A DNA stretch of 64,000 bases from Arthrobacter sunyaminii (GTDB lineage: Bacteria; Actinomycetota; Actinomycetes; Actinomycetales; Micrococcaceae). A model generated the notes under the pieces. It searched no databases, was not told where the DNA came from, and saw only the letters and a program-made list of their open reading frames with translations. Numbering within the stretch: the stretch's first letter is position 1; each line of letters begins with the position of its first letter. The position numbers were made by a program, and so were the translations under genes. The stretch lies in the NCBI RefSeq assembly GCF_018866305.1, contig NZ_CP076456.1, forward strand, positions 3,410,001 through 3,474,000, written 5' to 3'. Shown in pieces: positions 1 through 9,200 of the stretch.

Positions 1-372
1 CAGTTTCGCCGCTGTGCTTCATCCGGGAAACGGGCGTCCACTCCTGCTGAAGTCAGCAGGTCCAGGATGCCCAGTTCCCGGTCGCGCAGCCGTTCGTCCA
101 GGCGCATGTCCTGCAGACCGGTCAGCTCCGCTGTCTGCCGGGCCCGCAGGTACGGCGAACACCAAACAGCCTCGGGACGTTCATGCTCCGGCAGCCCGGC
201 GAGCCAGCGGCCCAGTGCTTCACCCTGCTGAACACCGGCGTCACTCAGCGGAACGTCGGCGTCCCGCAGCCCAATGTCGATGACTTCGGCCCCGGAGCGG
301 TGTGCCGCAGTGGCTGCTACGTTTCCCGCGCTCTCGCCGTGCCGGATCAGGACCAGTTCGATTGCACCCATC
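1..372 (-). CDS. Histidine phosphatase family protein, C-terminus cut by window edge
   Basis: Translating the minus strand from the ATG at 372 gives an N-terminus containing LVLIRHGESAGN, the RHG phosphohistidine signature of the phosphoglycerate mutase / histidine phosphatase superfamily, followed by a second conserved stretch WCSPYLRARQTAE. About 124 residues are visible and the frame runs off the left edge, so the distal catalytic histidine cannot be checked. The start is supported by a TAGAGT -10 box at 379-384, which places the predicted transcription start exactly on the A of the ATG (leaderless). It is divergent from the lipoprotein at 487. The substrate cannot be told from sequence; many family members act on small phosphorylated metabolites. 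Confidence 0.85.
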
Positions 373-378
373 CTCCGA

Positions 379-384
379 CTCTAC
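379..384 (-). promoter_or_regulatory. -10 box (TAGAGT) of the histidine phosphatase gene
   Basis: On the minus strand TAGAGT fits the actinobacterial -10 pattern TANNNT. It is followed by six bases and then ATG at 372, so the predicted start of transcription is the start codon itself. No convincing -35 was seen. Confidence 0.55.
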
Positions 385-450
385 CCCCGCCCCAAAACCG
401 ATTCGAGATGAATTCACGGGAAAAACCTGCGGATTCATTATTCATAGCCC

Positions 451-481
451 TTGATTCGGGTACACCAAATGTGATTAGGCT
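451..481 (+). promoter_or_regulatory. Promoter of first lipoprotein gene (TTGATT ... TAGGCT)
   Basis: TTGATT at 451-456 and TAGGCT at 476-481 are separated by 19 bases. The ATG at 487 begins five bases after the -10. The promoter at 1114-1144 has the same hexamers and the same spacings, which supports both as real, duplicated promoters. Confidence 0.6.
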
Positions 482-486
482 CGGCA

Positions 487-1053
487 ATGGAAAATACGCT
501 TTGGAACGATCCAACGGACATTTCCCAGACTTCTGCAGGGAATCGGGCACGGCGGGCCTTGCTGGCATGCTCAGCGGTAATTGTCCTTGCATCCTGCTCC
601 GCGGGTCCCGCGGACAGCACCGACGCCGGGGGCACCAACAGCCCTGCCCCCGCTGTCCCTTCAACTTCTTCCTCCCCCACGCCCGTTCCCTCATCTGCAG
701 CTGCACCTGAGCCCTTACATGAACCTCTGTCACCGGATTCCCGGTCGTACCCGGCGGAAGAACTCGTCCTCTCCGAAAAGGGAACAGGCAGCGGAAGCTA
801 CGTTCTTGAGGGTGGTCTGAGAGAGGGGGAATCCCTCACCATTGCGGTCACGTGCACCCCTGGCGGAGAACTGGACGTGAAAACCGACCCCGCCATCGCA
901 GGCATCGGCAACTTTCGCTGCGGCAACGGGCCGCTTGACATGAGTGTCAGCAATCCGGCCCTCGTGCGGGATATTCCGGATCTGTCGGTCACTGTGGAGA
1001 CGTCCAGCGGCGCATCCTTCTGGGTACAGGCCCGGGTCCACGGCGGCGCCTAG
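487..1053 (+). CDS. Putative secreted lipoprotein, paralogue 1
   Basis: This is a 188-aa protein with an N-terminal signal segment (hydrophobic residues about 24-36) ending in the lipobox L-A-S-C, so Cys37 is the likely lipidated residue and the protein would be anchored outside the membrane. A Ser/Pro/Thr-rich linker (about residues 40-85) follows, then a small compact domain containing LSEKGTGSGSY, one conserved Cys pair region (VTCTPGG ... FRCGNG) and an ending FWVQARVHGG. The next gene is the same length and aligns through this domain, so the two arose by tandem duplication. I do not recognise the domain family. The start is chosen because the promoter puts the predicted transcript start at the ATG. 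Function unknown. Confidence 0.8.
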   Translation: MENTLWNDPTDISQTSAGNRARRALLACSAVIVLASCSAGPADSTDAGGTNSPAPAVPSTSSSPTPVPSSAAAPEPLHEPLSPDSRSYPAEELVLSEKGTGSGSYVLEGGLREGESLTIAVTCTPGGELDVKTDPAIAGIGNFRCGNGPLDMSVSNPALVRDIPDLSVTVETSSGASFWVQARVHGGA

Positions 1054-1113
1054 CATTTATGAAAATGTTTCCTTTGCATGGATAAATAAATTTCCGGCAC
1101 TTTTCAAAAACCC

Positions 1114-1144
1114 TTGATTCAACTCACCTCATTGTGTTTAGGGT
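1114..1144 (+). promoter_or_regulatory. Promoter of second lipoprotein gene (TTGATT ... TAGGGT)
   Basis: TTGATT at 1114-1119 and TAGGGT at 1139-1144 repeat the layout seen at 451-481: 19-base spacer, then five bases to the ATG at 1150. The flanking CCC before TTGATT and the TTGTG/ATGTG before the -10 are also similar in both copies. Confidence 0.6.
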
Positions 1145-1149
1145 CGTTG

Positions 1150-1716
1150 ATGGGAACCTATATGAAGGAAAGCGCATCGAGAGCAGCACGTACCTCCACC
1201 ACAGGGCAGCGCGGCCGCGGCAACCCCGGCCTTTGGATTGGCCGCGGCGCCCTGGCCGCAATGTTTGTTGCTGTCCTCTCCGGATGTTCCGCGGACGGGA
1301 CGGCTGAAGCCGAGCCGGCCAACACCACGCCGGCGGCTGCCGCAGGTGTCTCCCCTTCCGGCCCTCTTGAGGATTCGGATGTGGCGGAACCCCTTGCACC
1401 ACAGATTGAACTGGACGGTGTTTCTCCGTCCGGAGAGAGGGTTCTTTCCGAGCAGGGCGTTGGCACCGGAACCCATAAGTTTGACGGAGTGCTGGAAGCG
1501 GGACAGGTCCTGAGCCTCTCCGCGTCCTGTCCCCCCGGAGATTCAGTGTCCGTCAGCGGAGCTATGGGGCGTTATACCGTTCCCTGCAGCAGCCCCGCCT
1601 CGTCATATACTTTCGATGCTCCGGCCGACGAGGCCGTTGAAGGCGTGGAAGTCACCGTGAAAACAGCGCACGGCTCCCCCTACTGGCTCGCGGCATGGGT
1701 GCACGACGCAGAATAA
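1150..1716 (+). CDS. Putative secreted lipoprotein, paralogue 2
   Basis: From the ATG at 1150 this is 188 aa, exactly the length of the upstream paralogue. An Arg/Gly-rich n-region and a hydrophobic stretch (about residues 33-44) lead to the lipobox L-S-G-C, making Cys46 the predicted lipid anchor. The mature domain shares with its neighbour the LSEQGVGTGTH motif, a Cys-containing SCPPGDS loop, a second Cys (VPCSSP) and the C-terminal pattern VTVKTAHG ... W-x-A-A-W-V-H. A TTG codon lies upstream in frame at 1114, but that falls inside the -35 box, so ATG 1150 is preferred. No function is recognised; the extracytoplasmic location is predicted from the lipobox only. Confidence 0.8.
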   Translation: MGTYMKESASRAARTSTTGQRGRGNPGLWIGRGALAAMFVAVLSGCSADGTAEAEPANTTPAAAAGVSPSGPLEDSDVAEPLAPQIELDGVSPSGERVLSEQGVGTGTHKFDGVLEAGQVLSLSASCPPGDSVSVSGAMGRYTVPCSSPASSYTFDAPADEAVEGVEVTVKTAHGSPYWLAAWVHDAE

Positions 1717-1731
1717 GCCTCCCGCGCGCCG

Positions 1732-2964
1732 TCACGTGCTGGCACGCTGATCCGTCTTGCCGCCGTTGCGGACCGTGAAGGTCAGCAGGAACGCGACGGC
1801 GGCAAAGGCCGCCAGCAGCATCAGCCCCACAAAATAGCTGCGGTTCGCGGGATCGTAGGTGGCGCCCATGACCAGCGGCGGAAAATAGCCGCCCAGTCCA
1901 CCGGCGGCGGCGATGATCCCGCCGACCGTGCCCACGTCCTGCGCCGGTGCTGCCCGTCCCACCCAGGCAAACACGCCCCCGGTGCCCAGCCCCAGGAACA
2001 GGGCCATCAGGATGAACGCCGTACCGTACACCCGTTCCTCCTCCGGCCGCAGCGCAACGACAATGGCCAGGACCACGGTGCCGGCCAGCGACGTCAGGGT
2101 CACCAGTTTCGGACCCACTTTGTCCGCGATCGTTCCGCCGATGGGCCGGGCGATCACGGCAGCCACCGCAAAACCCGCGGTCCGGGTTCCGGCTGCCGTC
2201 GCATCGTAGTCGTACACGTTGCCAAGGTACGTGGGCAAATAGTTGGAGAACGCCACAAAGGCCCCAAAGACCACTCCGTAGAGGAAGCACAGTTGCCAGG
2301 TCACGCGCAGGCTAAAGGCGTGGGTAATCTTCGGCAGCACCGGTTCGGTGGGTGCAGACCAGGCCGGTGACTCACGCAGAATCAGCCAGCTCAGCACCGC
2401 CATGGCAGCCACGACGACGGCGATGGTGATGTGGGTGCCCATGTAGCCGACCGCGGTGACCAGCCGGGGCGTGAAGAACGCCGAGACGGCGGTGCCCACC
2501 ATGCCCGCGCCGAAGACGCCGGTGGCGAATCCTTTCCGGGTGCGTTCGTACCAGGCCGAGCAGAACGGAATGCCGATGGCGAACACCGTCCCGGCGATGC
2601 CCAGGAAAAACGCAATGACCACCAGGAACGGGAAGTTCCCCATCTGTCCCACGATGCCGGTCAGCAGCACCAGTGGCGCAGTAACACCCAGAATGACGGT
2701 GAACATGATTCTGCCGCCGTACCGGTCGGTCAGGGCCCCCACGGGAATGCGGGCCACTGATCCCACCAGGATGGGCATGGCCACCAGGATGGAGGTCTGC
2801 CCCGGTCCCAGGTCCATGTCCGCGGCGTACCGGCTGGACAACGGCCCAATGATTGTCCAGGCCCAGAACCCCACCGTGGACGCCACCGTGGCAACAATAA
2901 GGTTCTTCAGCTGCCCGGATCTCAGGTCCGCGGATGACGCCGGCGATTGCGCTGAAGCTGGCAT
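1732..2964 (-). CDS. narK: Nitrate/nitrite transporter, MFS family (NarK-like)
   Basis: This 410-aa protein has about 12 hydrophobic segments and the NNP-family features: a long first loop motif near residues 77-90 (GALTDRYGGRIMF, MFS motif A), and the nitrate-signature glycine-rich segments GVFGAGMVGTAVSAFFTP and GGIIAAAGGLGGYFPPL in TM5 and TM11. It would import nitrate and/or export nitrite at the cytoplasmic membrane. It lies 36 bases downstream of narI on the same strand, so it is probably the last gene of the nar operon. A GAGGAG Shine-Dalgarno precedes the ATG. Whether it works as proton symporter or nitrate/nitrite antiporter cannot be told here. Confidence 0.92.
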   Translation of the reverse strand: MPASAQSPASSADLRSGQLKNLIVATVASTVGFWAWTIIGPLSSRYAADMDLGPGQTSILVAMPILVGSVARIPVGALTDRYGGRIMFTVILGVTAPLVLLTGIVGQMGNFPFLVVIAFFLGIAGTVFAIGIPFCSAWYERTRKGFATGVFGAGMVGTAVSAFFTPRLVTAVGYMGTHITIAVVVAAMAVLSWLILRESPAWSAPTEPVLPKITHAFSLRVTWQLCFLYGVVFGAFVAFSNYLPTYLGNVYDYDATAAGTRTAGFAVAAVIARPIGGTIADKVGPKLVTLTSLAGTVVLAIVVALRPEEERVYGTAFILMALFLGLGTGGVFAWVGRAAPAQDVGTVGGIIAAAGGLGGYFPPLVMGATYDPANRSYFVGLMLLAAFAAVAFLLTFTVRNGGKTDQRAST

Positions 2965-3000
2965 GACGGTCTCCTCTCGTGCAGGGCTGGTGCCGGCGCA

Positions 3001-3810
3001 TCAGTTCCGGGGTATGCCTTTGCGGTTGCGGTCCGGAGTGCCTACCGGAGCCCAGCTGCCGCGCGGAGTAGGTGACCCGGGTGCAGGCCTTTTTCCGCGG
3101 GAGCGGTAGACGATGTACGGGCGGAACAGGTATTGCAGCGGCGCGGTGAAGGCGTGAACCAGGCGGGTGAACGGCCAGAGCGCAAACAGCGCCAGTCCCC
3201 ACAGGGTGTGGATCTTGAAGGAGAGCGACGCTGCGGTCATCGCGGCAATATCCGGCTGGAAAATGAAGAGAGAGCGGAACCATGGCGCCACGGTGTCCCG
3301 GTAGTTCACGATCCCGGCGTCAAAGACGGAGAAGACGGTGGTGGCCAGCCCGGCCAGGATGGCGGCCAGCAGGAAGATGTACATCACTTTGTCGTTCCGG
3401 GTGGTGGCCATAAAGACCGGCCCGGTGGTCCGCCGCCGGTAGATCAGCAGGACGATCCCCACAAGCGTGGCAAACCCGGCAATGGAGCCCACGCTGAGGG
3501 CAAAGAAGTGGTACCGGTCCTCATTGATCGCAATGGCATCCATCCAGCTCTTCGGGATGACCAGCCCCACAAAGTGGCCCACGATCACCGCCAGAATGCC
3601 AAAGTGGAACAGCGGAGAGGCAATGCGCAGCAGCCGGGATTCGTACAGCTGGGAGGAGCGGGTGGTCCAGCCGAACTGGTCATACCGGTAGCGCCAGATC
3701 GAGCCCAGAATGAGTACGGCCAGCACCACGTAGGGCAGCACGCCCCAGAGCATCACGTCACCCAAACCCACCTGCACGTTGGCCGGCGGAGGTACGTCCG
3801 CACGTATCAT
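3001..3810 (-). CDS. narI: Respiratory nitrate reductase gamma subunit (cytochrome b)
   Basis: NarI anchors the NarGH catalytic pair to the inner face of the membrane and oxidises menaquinol, passing electrons through two b hemes to NarH. The 269-aa product has five predicted membrane segments. His69 and His79 (PLFHFGILAVIVGHF) in TM2 and two further histidines in the segment KIHTLWGLALFALWPFTRLVHAF match the four heme-ligand histidines known for the family. The ATG overlaps the narJ stop in an ATGA quartet. The last ~30 residues are a basic, Pro/Arg-rich cytoplasmic tail beyond the usual family end. Confidence 0.95.
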   Translation of the reverse strand: MIRADVPPPANVQVGLGDVMLWGVLPYVVLAVLILGSIWRYRYDQFGWTTRSSQLYESRLLRIASPLFHFGILAVIVGHFVGLVIPKSWMDAIAINEDRYHFFALSVGSIAGFATLVGIVLLIYRRRTTGPVFMATTRNDKVMYIFLLAAILAGLATTVFSVFDAGIVNYRDTVAPWFRSLFIFQPDIAAMTAASLSFKIHTLWGLALFALWPFTRLVHAFTAPLQYLFRPYIVYRSRGKRPAPGSPTPRGSWAPVGTPDRNRKGIPRN

Positions 3811-4505
3811 GGCGCGTTCCTTTCATGCACCGGCAGCAGCCGGGAACTGTAAGGTTCCAGGCCCACCGTTTCCGTGGGCGGCCCGTAGCCGGCTGTCTGC
3901 ATGACCGTTTGCCGGTCCTCGGGAGAAACCCCGGGCAGGGTCGAGCAGACCAGCGCCAAAGCTCCGGAGTACGGAAGATTGTCATCGCGCAGTGCCAGCC
4001 GCAGCAGTTCCAGCGAGGGCCGGTAGCGCTGCAGCAGTTCGTAGCCGTCCGACGGGGAAACTTTGGCGGCGAATTCCAGCACCAGCGGCAGGTAGTCCGG
4101 CAGCTCGGACCCTTCCGGCAGGGCACCGTGCGCCCGGTAAACCTCCTTGAAGGCGGCAAGCGCCTCGCCCCTGCGGCGGGTGTCGCCGTCGGTCCAGTAG
4201 GTCAGGTGCAGGCTGTGCCGCTTCGACAGGTCGAATTCCTGGACATAATCCGCCTGCACCTCGGGCAGCGGTTTTACGGTCAGCCAGGAGAGCAGTTCCT
4301 CCAGCGGTTCGGCATCCGCGCCGGCTTCCGCGAGCGCCGCACGCATGGACGGCACCAGGTCCACCAGTTCCTGGTCCGGATACTCCAGCAGCAGCCCGCA
4401 GACCTGCCGGACGACGGCGCTGCGCCGGGGATTGGCGTCCTTGTAAGGTTCCGGCTCGAAGGTGCCCTTGCCGGGTTTGCCCAGAAGCTTCTCCAGCAGG
4501 CTCAC
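3807..4505 (-). CDS. narJ: Nitrate reductase molybdenum-cofactor assembly chaperone
   Basis: NarJ is the private chaperone that keeps apo-NarG in a form able to accept molybdenum cofactor; it is not part of the final enzyme. The 232-aa protein carries the family core YVQEFDLSKRHSLHLTYW followed by TDGDTRRRG. The GTG start overlaps the narH stop (GTGA) and the stop overlaps narI (ATGA), so translation is probably coupled through all three genes. Confidence 0.93.
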   Translation of the reverse strand: MSLLEKLLGKPGKGTFEPEPYKDANPRRSAVVRQVCGLLLEYPDQELVDLVPSMRAALAEAGADAEPLEELLSWLTVKPLPEVQADYVQEFDLSKRHSLHLTYWTDGDTRRRGEALAAFKEVYRAHGALPEGSELPDYLPLVLEFAAKVSPSDGYELLQRYRPSLELLRLALRDDNLPYSGALALVCSTLPGVSPEDRQTVMQTAGYGPPTETVGLEPYSSRLLPVHERNAP

Positions 4506-6265
4506 CGGCCACCTCCCTGCTGGTCCGGCCCGTCACCCTCGGCTTGGTCGTAACCGGCGCCGATGCCGCTTTCGGACTGGGTACCGCCGGTGGTTCCAGG
4601 CACGCCGCGGTTGCCGTCAGCCGGAAACAGGCCCCGGGGTGAGCCCCGCCCGTCCCAGTTCAACAGGTTGACGCGGCCGCCGAGATCTCCGTTGCCGGTG
4701 GGATCGTCCCCCCGCTGGCGGGCCTGCAGAGCGGCGAAGTTTTCCACCGCCACCGGCATCGGCCGCCCGGAGGCTTCGCCGAATACACCGGTTTGTCCCA
4801 TTCCGGGGCCGCCGTCCACATCCAGCGAACAGCCGATCTCCTCCAGGTTGTGGGCATCCTCCAGATGAGCACTGGGAATGACGTAACGCTCCTCATACTT
4901 GGCGACGGCCATCAGCCGGTACATGGCCACGATCTGTTCGCCGGTCATTCCGACGTCGGCGGCAATCTGTTCATCGGGGACGTCGCCGAGGGTGATGTTC
5001 CGCATGTAGGCGCGCATGGCTGCAAGCTTGCGAAGGACGCCCGTGACCAGATCCGTGTCTCCGGCCGTGAACAGTTCGGCCAGATACTCCACCGGGATCC
5101 GCAGCGCTTCGATGGCGCCGAAGAGATTGTCCGCACTTTCGCCGTCGTGCCCCTGTTCGTTCAGCACATCCACAATCGGGGACAGCGGCGGCACGTACCA
5201 GACCATGGGCATGGTGCGGTACTCAGGATGCAGCGGCAGTGCCACCCGGAAGGTCTTGGCCAGCGCGTACACCGGCGAGCGCCGGGCTGCCTCCAGCCAG
5301 TCCTCCGGAATGCCCTCCGCCCGCGCCGCGGCAAGCACCTCCGGGTCGTTGGGATCCATCATCAGATCCAGCTGGGCCTCGTACAGGTCCTTCTCATCCG
5401 GGACAGATGCCGCGGCCGTGACCCGGTCGGCGTCGTACAGGAAAATGCCGATGTACCGCAGCCTGCCCACGCAGGTCTCGGCGCACACGGTGGGCAGGCC
5501 CACCTCGATGCGCGGATAGCAGAAGGTGCACTTCTCAGCCTTTCCGGAGCGGTGGTTGAAGTACATCTTTTTGTACGGGCAGCCGGTCACGCACTGCCGC
5601 CAGCCGCGGCAGCGGTCCTGGTCCACCAGCACAATCCCGTCCTCTTCGCGTTTGTAGATCGCACCGGACGGGCAGGACGCCATGCAGGAGGGATTCAAAC
5701 AGTGCTCGCAGATCCGCGGCAGGTAGAACATGAAGGTGGAGTCGAATTCCAGCTTCACCTTCTCCTCCGCCTCGCGGCGCATCTTTTCCAGCACCGGGTC
5801 GCTGAGCTGCGTGCGCGCCGAGCCGCCCAGATCGTCATCCCAGTTGGCGGACCACTCGATTTTCATGTCCTCTCCGGTGATCAGCGACTTGGGCTTCGCG
5901 ACCGGAAAATCGTTGCCCGCCGGGGCGTTGATGAGGTTCTCGTAGTCGTAGGTCCACGGCTCGTAGTAATCGTCCAGCTCCGGCTGGACCGGGCTGGCGA
6001 AGATACCAAAAAGCTTGGCCAGCCGGCCGCCCGCTTTCAGTTTGAGTTTGCCGCGGCTGTTCAGTTCCCAGCCGCCCTTCCATTTCTCCTGGTCCTCGTA
6101 CCGGCGCGGATACCCCTGGCCGGGGCGGGTCTCCACGTTGTTGAACCAGACGTATTCGGTGCCCGCCCGGTTGGTCCAGGCCTGTTTGCAGGTCACGGAG
6201 CAGGTATGGCAGCCAATGCACTTGTCCAGCGCCATCACCATTGCTGTTTGGGCCATGATGCGCAT
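4502..6265 (-). CDS. narH: Respiratory nitrate reductase beta subunit (iron-sulfur)
   Basis: NarH carries electrons from NarI hemes to NarG through four Fe-S clusters. The cysteine groups are visible: C16-x2-C19-x2-C22-x3-C26; C186, C189, C194, C198; C219, W222, C225, C229, where Trp replaces a Cys as in known NarH 3Fe-4S sites; and C246, C249, C261, C265. The product is 587 aa, longer than the roughly 510-550 aa I expect for the family; the extra part is a Gly/Gln/Asp-rich tail from about residue 525. The ATG shares one base with the narG stop (TGATG). Confidence 0.96.
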   Translation of the reverse strand: MRIMAQTAMVMALDKCIGCHTCSVTCKQAWTNRAGTEYVWFNNVETRPGQGYPRRYEDQEKWKGGWELNSRGKLKLKAGGRLAKLFGIFASPVQPELDDYYEPWTYDYENLINAPAGNDFPVAKPKSLITGEDMKIEWSANWDDDLGGSARTQLSDPVLEKMRREAEEKVKLEFDSTFMFYLPRICEHCLNPSCMASCPSGAIYKREEDGIVLVDQDRCRGWRQCVTGCPYKKMYFNHRSGKAEKCTFCYPRIEVGLPTVCAETCVGRLRYIGIFLYDADRVTAAASVPDEKDLYEAQLDLMMDPNDPEVLAAARAEGIPEDWLEAARRSPVYALAKTFRVALPLHPEYRTMPMVWYVPPLSPIVDVLNEQGHDGESADNLFGAIEALRIPVEYLAELFTAGDTDLVTGVLRKLAAMRAYMRNITLGDVPDEQIAADVGMTGEQIVAMYRLMAVAKYEERYVIPSAHLEDAHNLEEIGCSLDVDGGPGMGQTGVFGEASGRPMPVAVENFAALQARQRGDDPTGNGDLGGRVNLLNWDGRGSPRGLFPADGNRGVPGTTGGTQSESGIGAGYDQAEGDGPDQQGGGR

Positions 6266-9200
6266 CAGTAAGCCACCTTCTGGGAGCGTTTGCGGACAAC
6301 GGAAACAATGTCGCGCTGGTTGCCGGTGGGGCCAAGGTAGTTGAACGCCCAGGACAGCTGCGCGTAGCCGCCGATCATGTGGGTGGGCTTGACCAGGATG
6401 CGGGTCACCGAGTTGTGGATGCCGCCGCGCCGGCCGGTCGCCTCCGACTTGGGCACGTCAATGATGCGCTCCTGGGCGTGGTGGACGTAGATGACTCCGG
6501 CCGGCATCCGGCTGGACACAATGGCCCGGCCCACCAGGACCCCGTTGTTGGAGATGCACTCCACCCAGTCATTGTCATTGACCTCGATCAGCGCGGCGTC
6601 CTGCGTACTCATCCAGACTGCGGTGCCGCCCCGGGACAGTGAGAGCATCAGCAGGTTGTCCTGATACTCGGAATGAATGGACCACTTGTTGTGCGGGGTC
6701 AGGTAACGCACCGCCACGGACAGGTCGCCGCGGGTGCCCAGCTGCGGCTCTCCGAACAGCCGGTGCATGTCCAGCGGCGGCCGGTAGATCGGCAGGGCTT
6801 CGCCCATGTCCTGCATCCAGTCGTGGTCCAGGAAGAAGTGCATCCGGCCGGTCAGCGTGTGAAAGGGCTTGAGCCGTTCGATGTTGATGGTGAACGGGGC
6901 GTAGCGCCGCCCGCCGGTTTCCGAGCCGGACCATTCCGGCGACGTGATGACCGGCGTCGGCCGGTCCTGGGTGTCGCGGAAGGTGATCTTCTTGTCCTCC
7001 GCGCCCTCGGCCAGGTCAGCCAGCGGGGTGCCGGTCCGCTTCTCGAGGGTCCGGAATCCCTGCACCGCCAGTTCGCCGTTGGTGGTTCCGGAGAGCAGCA
7101 GGATGGCCTCGGCCATCCGCGCGTCGGTGTCCACCGCGGGGCGTCCCGCCGCCGCCCCGCTGTCAAAGACACCGTGCTTGCGCGCGAGGTCTTCCAGCGG
7201 CTTGGTGACGTCGTACTTCACGTACTTGGTGGTCAGGCCCAGCTTGTCCGCGAGCGGCCCCACGGCAACGAATTTCTCCCCGATGGCGGTGTAGTCGCGC
7301 TCCACTACGGCCAGGGAGGGCAGGTTCTTGCCCGGCACCGCGGGAATATCCGTGCCTTTCCAGTCCGGGGCGTGCCCGCCGGGCTGCGCAATTTCCCCCG
7401 GCGTGTCATGGGTGAGCGCCGTGGCCACCAGGTCCTTCCGCACCCCCAGATGGACCGCTGCCTGGCGCGAAAACTCCTCGGAGAGCAGCCGGAACAGGTC
7501 ATAGTCCGTCTTGGCTTCCCACGGCGGCGCGATGGCGGGTGTGAAGGCGTGCACGTACGGGTGCATGTCGGTAGAGGAGAGGTCGTATTTCTCGTACCAG
7601 GTGGCGGCCGGGAACACGACGTCGGAGAGCAGCGTGGAACTGGTCATCCGGAAGTCCGCGGAGACCAGCAAATCGAGCTTTCCCTGCGGCGCCTCGTCGC
7701 GCCAGACGACGTCGGCGGGCCGGGACTCGCCGTGATCGGCGCCCATGACGTTGTTGAGGGTGCCCAGCAGGTGTTTCTGGAAATACTCCTCGCCCTTGGC
7801 CGAGGAACCCAGCAGGTTGGACCGCCACAGGACCAGGGTCCGGGGCCAGTTCTCCGGGGCATCAATATCCTCCACCGCAAACCGAAGCCTTCCGTCCTTG
7901 AGCCGGCGGGCAACCCAGGACGCTTCATCCTTTGCCTCGCCGCGGGCCACGCCCGCCGCTGCCTCATCGGCCACATCGAGCGAGTTCTTGGCGTCGAACT
8001 GCGGGAAGAACGGCATCCAGCCCATGCGGGTGGACTTGGCGATCACATCTGCGGTGTGCAGGCCGCGCAGGTGTCCCTGTGCAAGCGGCGACTGCATGGA
8101 GTCGGAGGAGTAGCCGTCGGAGCGGAACTGGTCCGTGTGCATGTACCAAAATGCGGTGCCGATCATGAACCGCGGAGGCCGGTTCCAGTCACCGGCCGAG
8201 GCCATTGCCGCCCAGCCGGTGATCGGCCGGCACTTTTCCTGGCCGACGTAGTGCGCCCAGCCGCCGCCGTTGCGGCCCTCGCAGCCGGTGAGCATGAGCA
8301 TTGCCAGGATGGCCCGGTAGGTGACGTCGCCGTGATACCACTGGCAGATGCCCGCGCCGAGGATGATCATGGAGCGGCCGTTGGATTTCTCGGCGTTGGC
8401 GGCGAAATCCCGGGCGGTGCGGATCACGGCGTCGGGCTTGACGTTGGTGACCTCCTGCTGCCAGGCCGGAGTGTAGGGGGTTTCGGCGTCGTCGTATCCG
8501 GTGGCCCATTCCCCGGGCAGACCGTCCCGGCGCACACCGTACTGGGCGAGCATCAGGTCAAACACGGTGGTGACCGTCCTGCCGGCCACGGTCATGACGG
8601 GTACGCCCCGGCGCAGGACAGAGCCGATGCCGCTCGGATCGGTGAAGGCAGGCAGGTCCACCCGGCTGACTTCACCCTGCCAGGCCGGCGCATCGGCAAT
8701 CGACAGCGCCGGAACCACGCCCTGCAGGTCGAGGTTCCATTTGCCGGCGTCGGCGTCGTTGTAGCGGAAACCCACTGAACCGTTGGGCACCACCGGAGTG
8801 CCGGCGTCCCGGTCCAGCAGCACCGTCTTGAAGGCGGCGTCCGCGGCACCGGATTCGGCCGGACCGAGGTCCGCAGCGGTGAGGAACTTGCCCGGCACCA
8901 CGGAACCGTCGGTGCGGGTGTTGATGCTGACGAGGAAGGGAAGGTCGGTGAACTGGCGGACATAGTCCTCGAAGAACGGTACCCGCCGGTCCACGAAGTT
9001 TTCCTTGAGGATGACGTGGCCCATGGCCATGGCGAGCGCGCCGTCGGAACCGGCCTGGGCGGGCAGCCACTCATCGGCGAACTTGGTGTTGTCCGCATAG
9101 TCGGGGCTGACCGAGACCACTTTCGTGCCGCGGTAGCGTCCCTCCACCATCCAGTGGGCGTCGGGAGTGCGGGTCACCGGGATGTTGGAACCCCACATCA

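Noticed and set aside
4793-6271. 492-aa plus-strand open frame opposite narH
   Set aside because: Mirror of narH codons; composition (His/Gly/Val-rich) is typical of an antisense shadow.
6673-8778. 701-aa plus-strand open frame opposite narG
   Set aside because: It is antisense to conserved narG coding sequence. Long antisense frames are common in high-GC DNA, and the translation shows no known domain.
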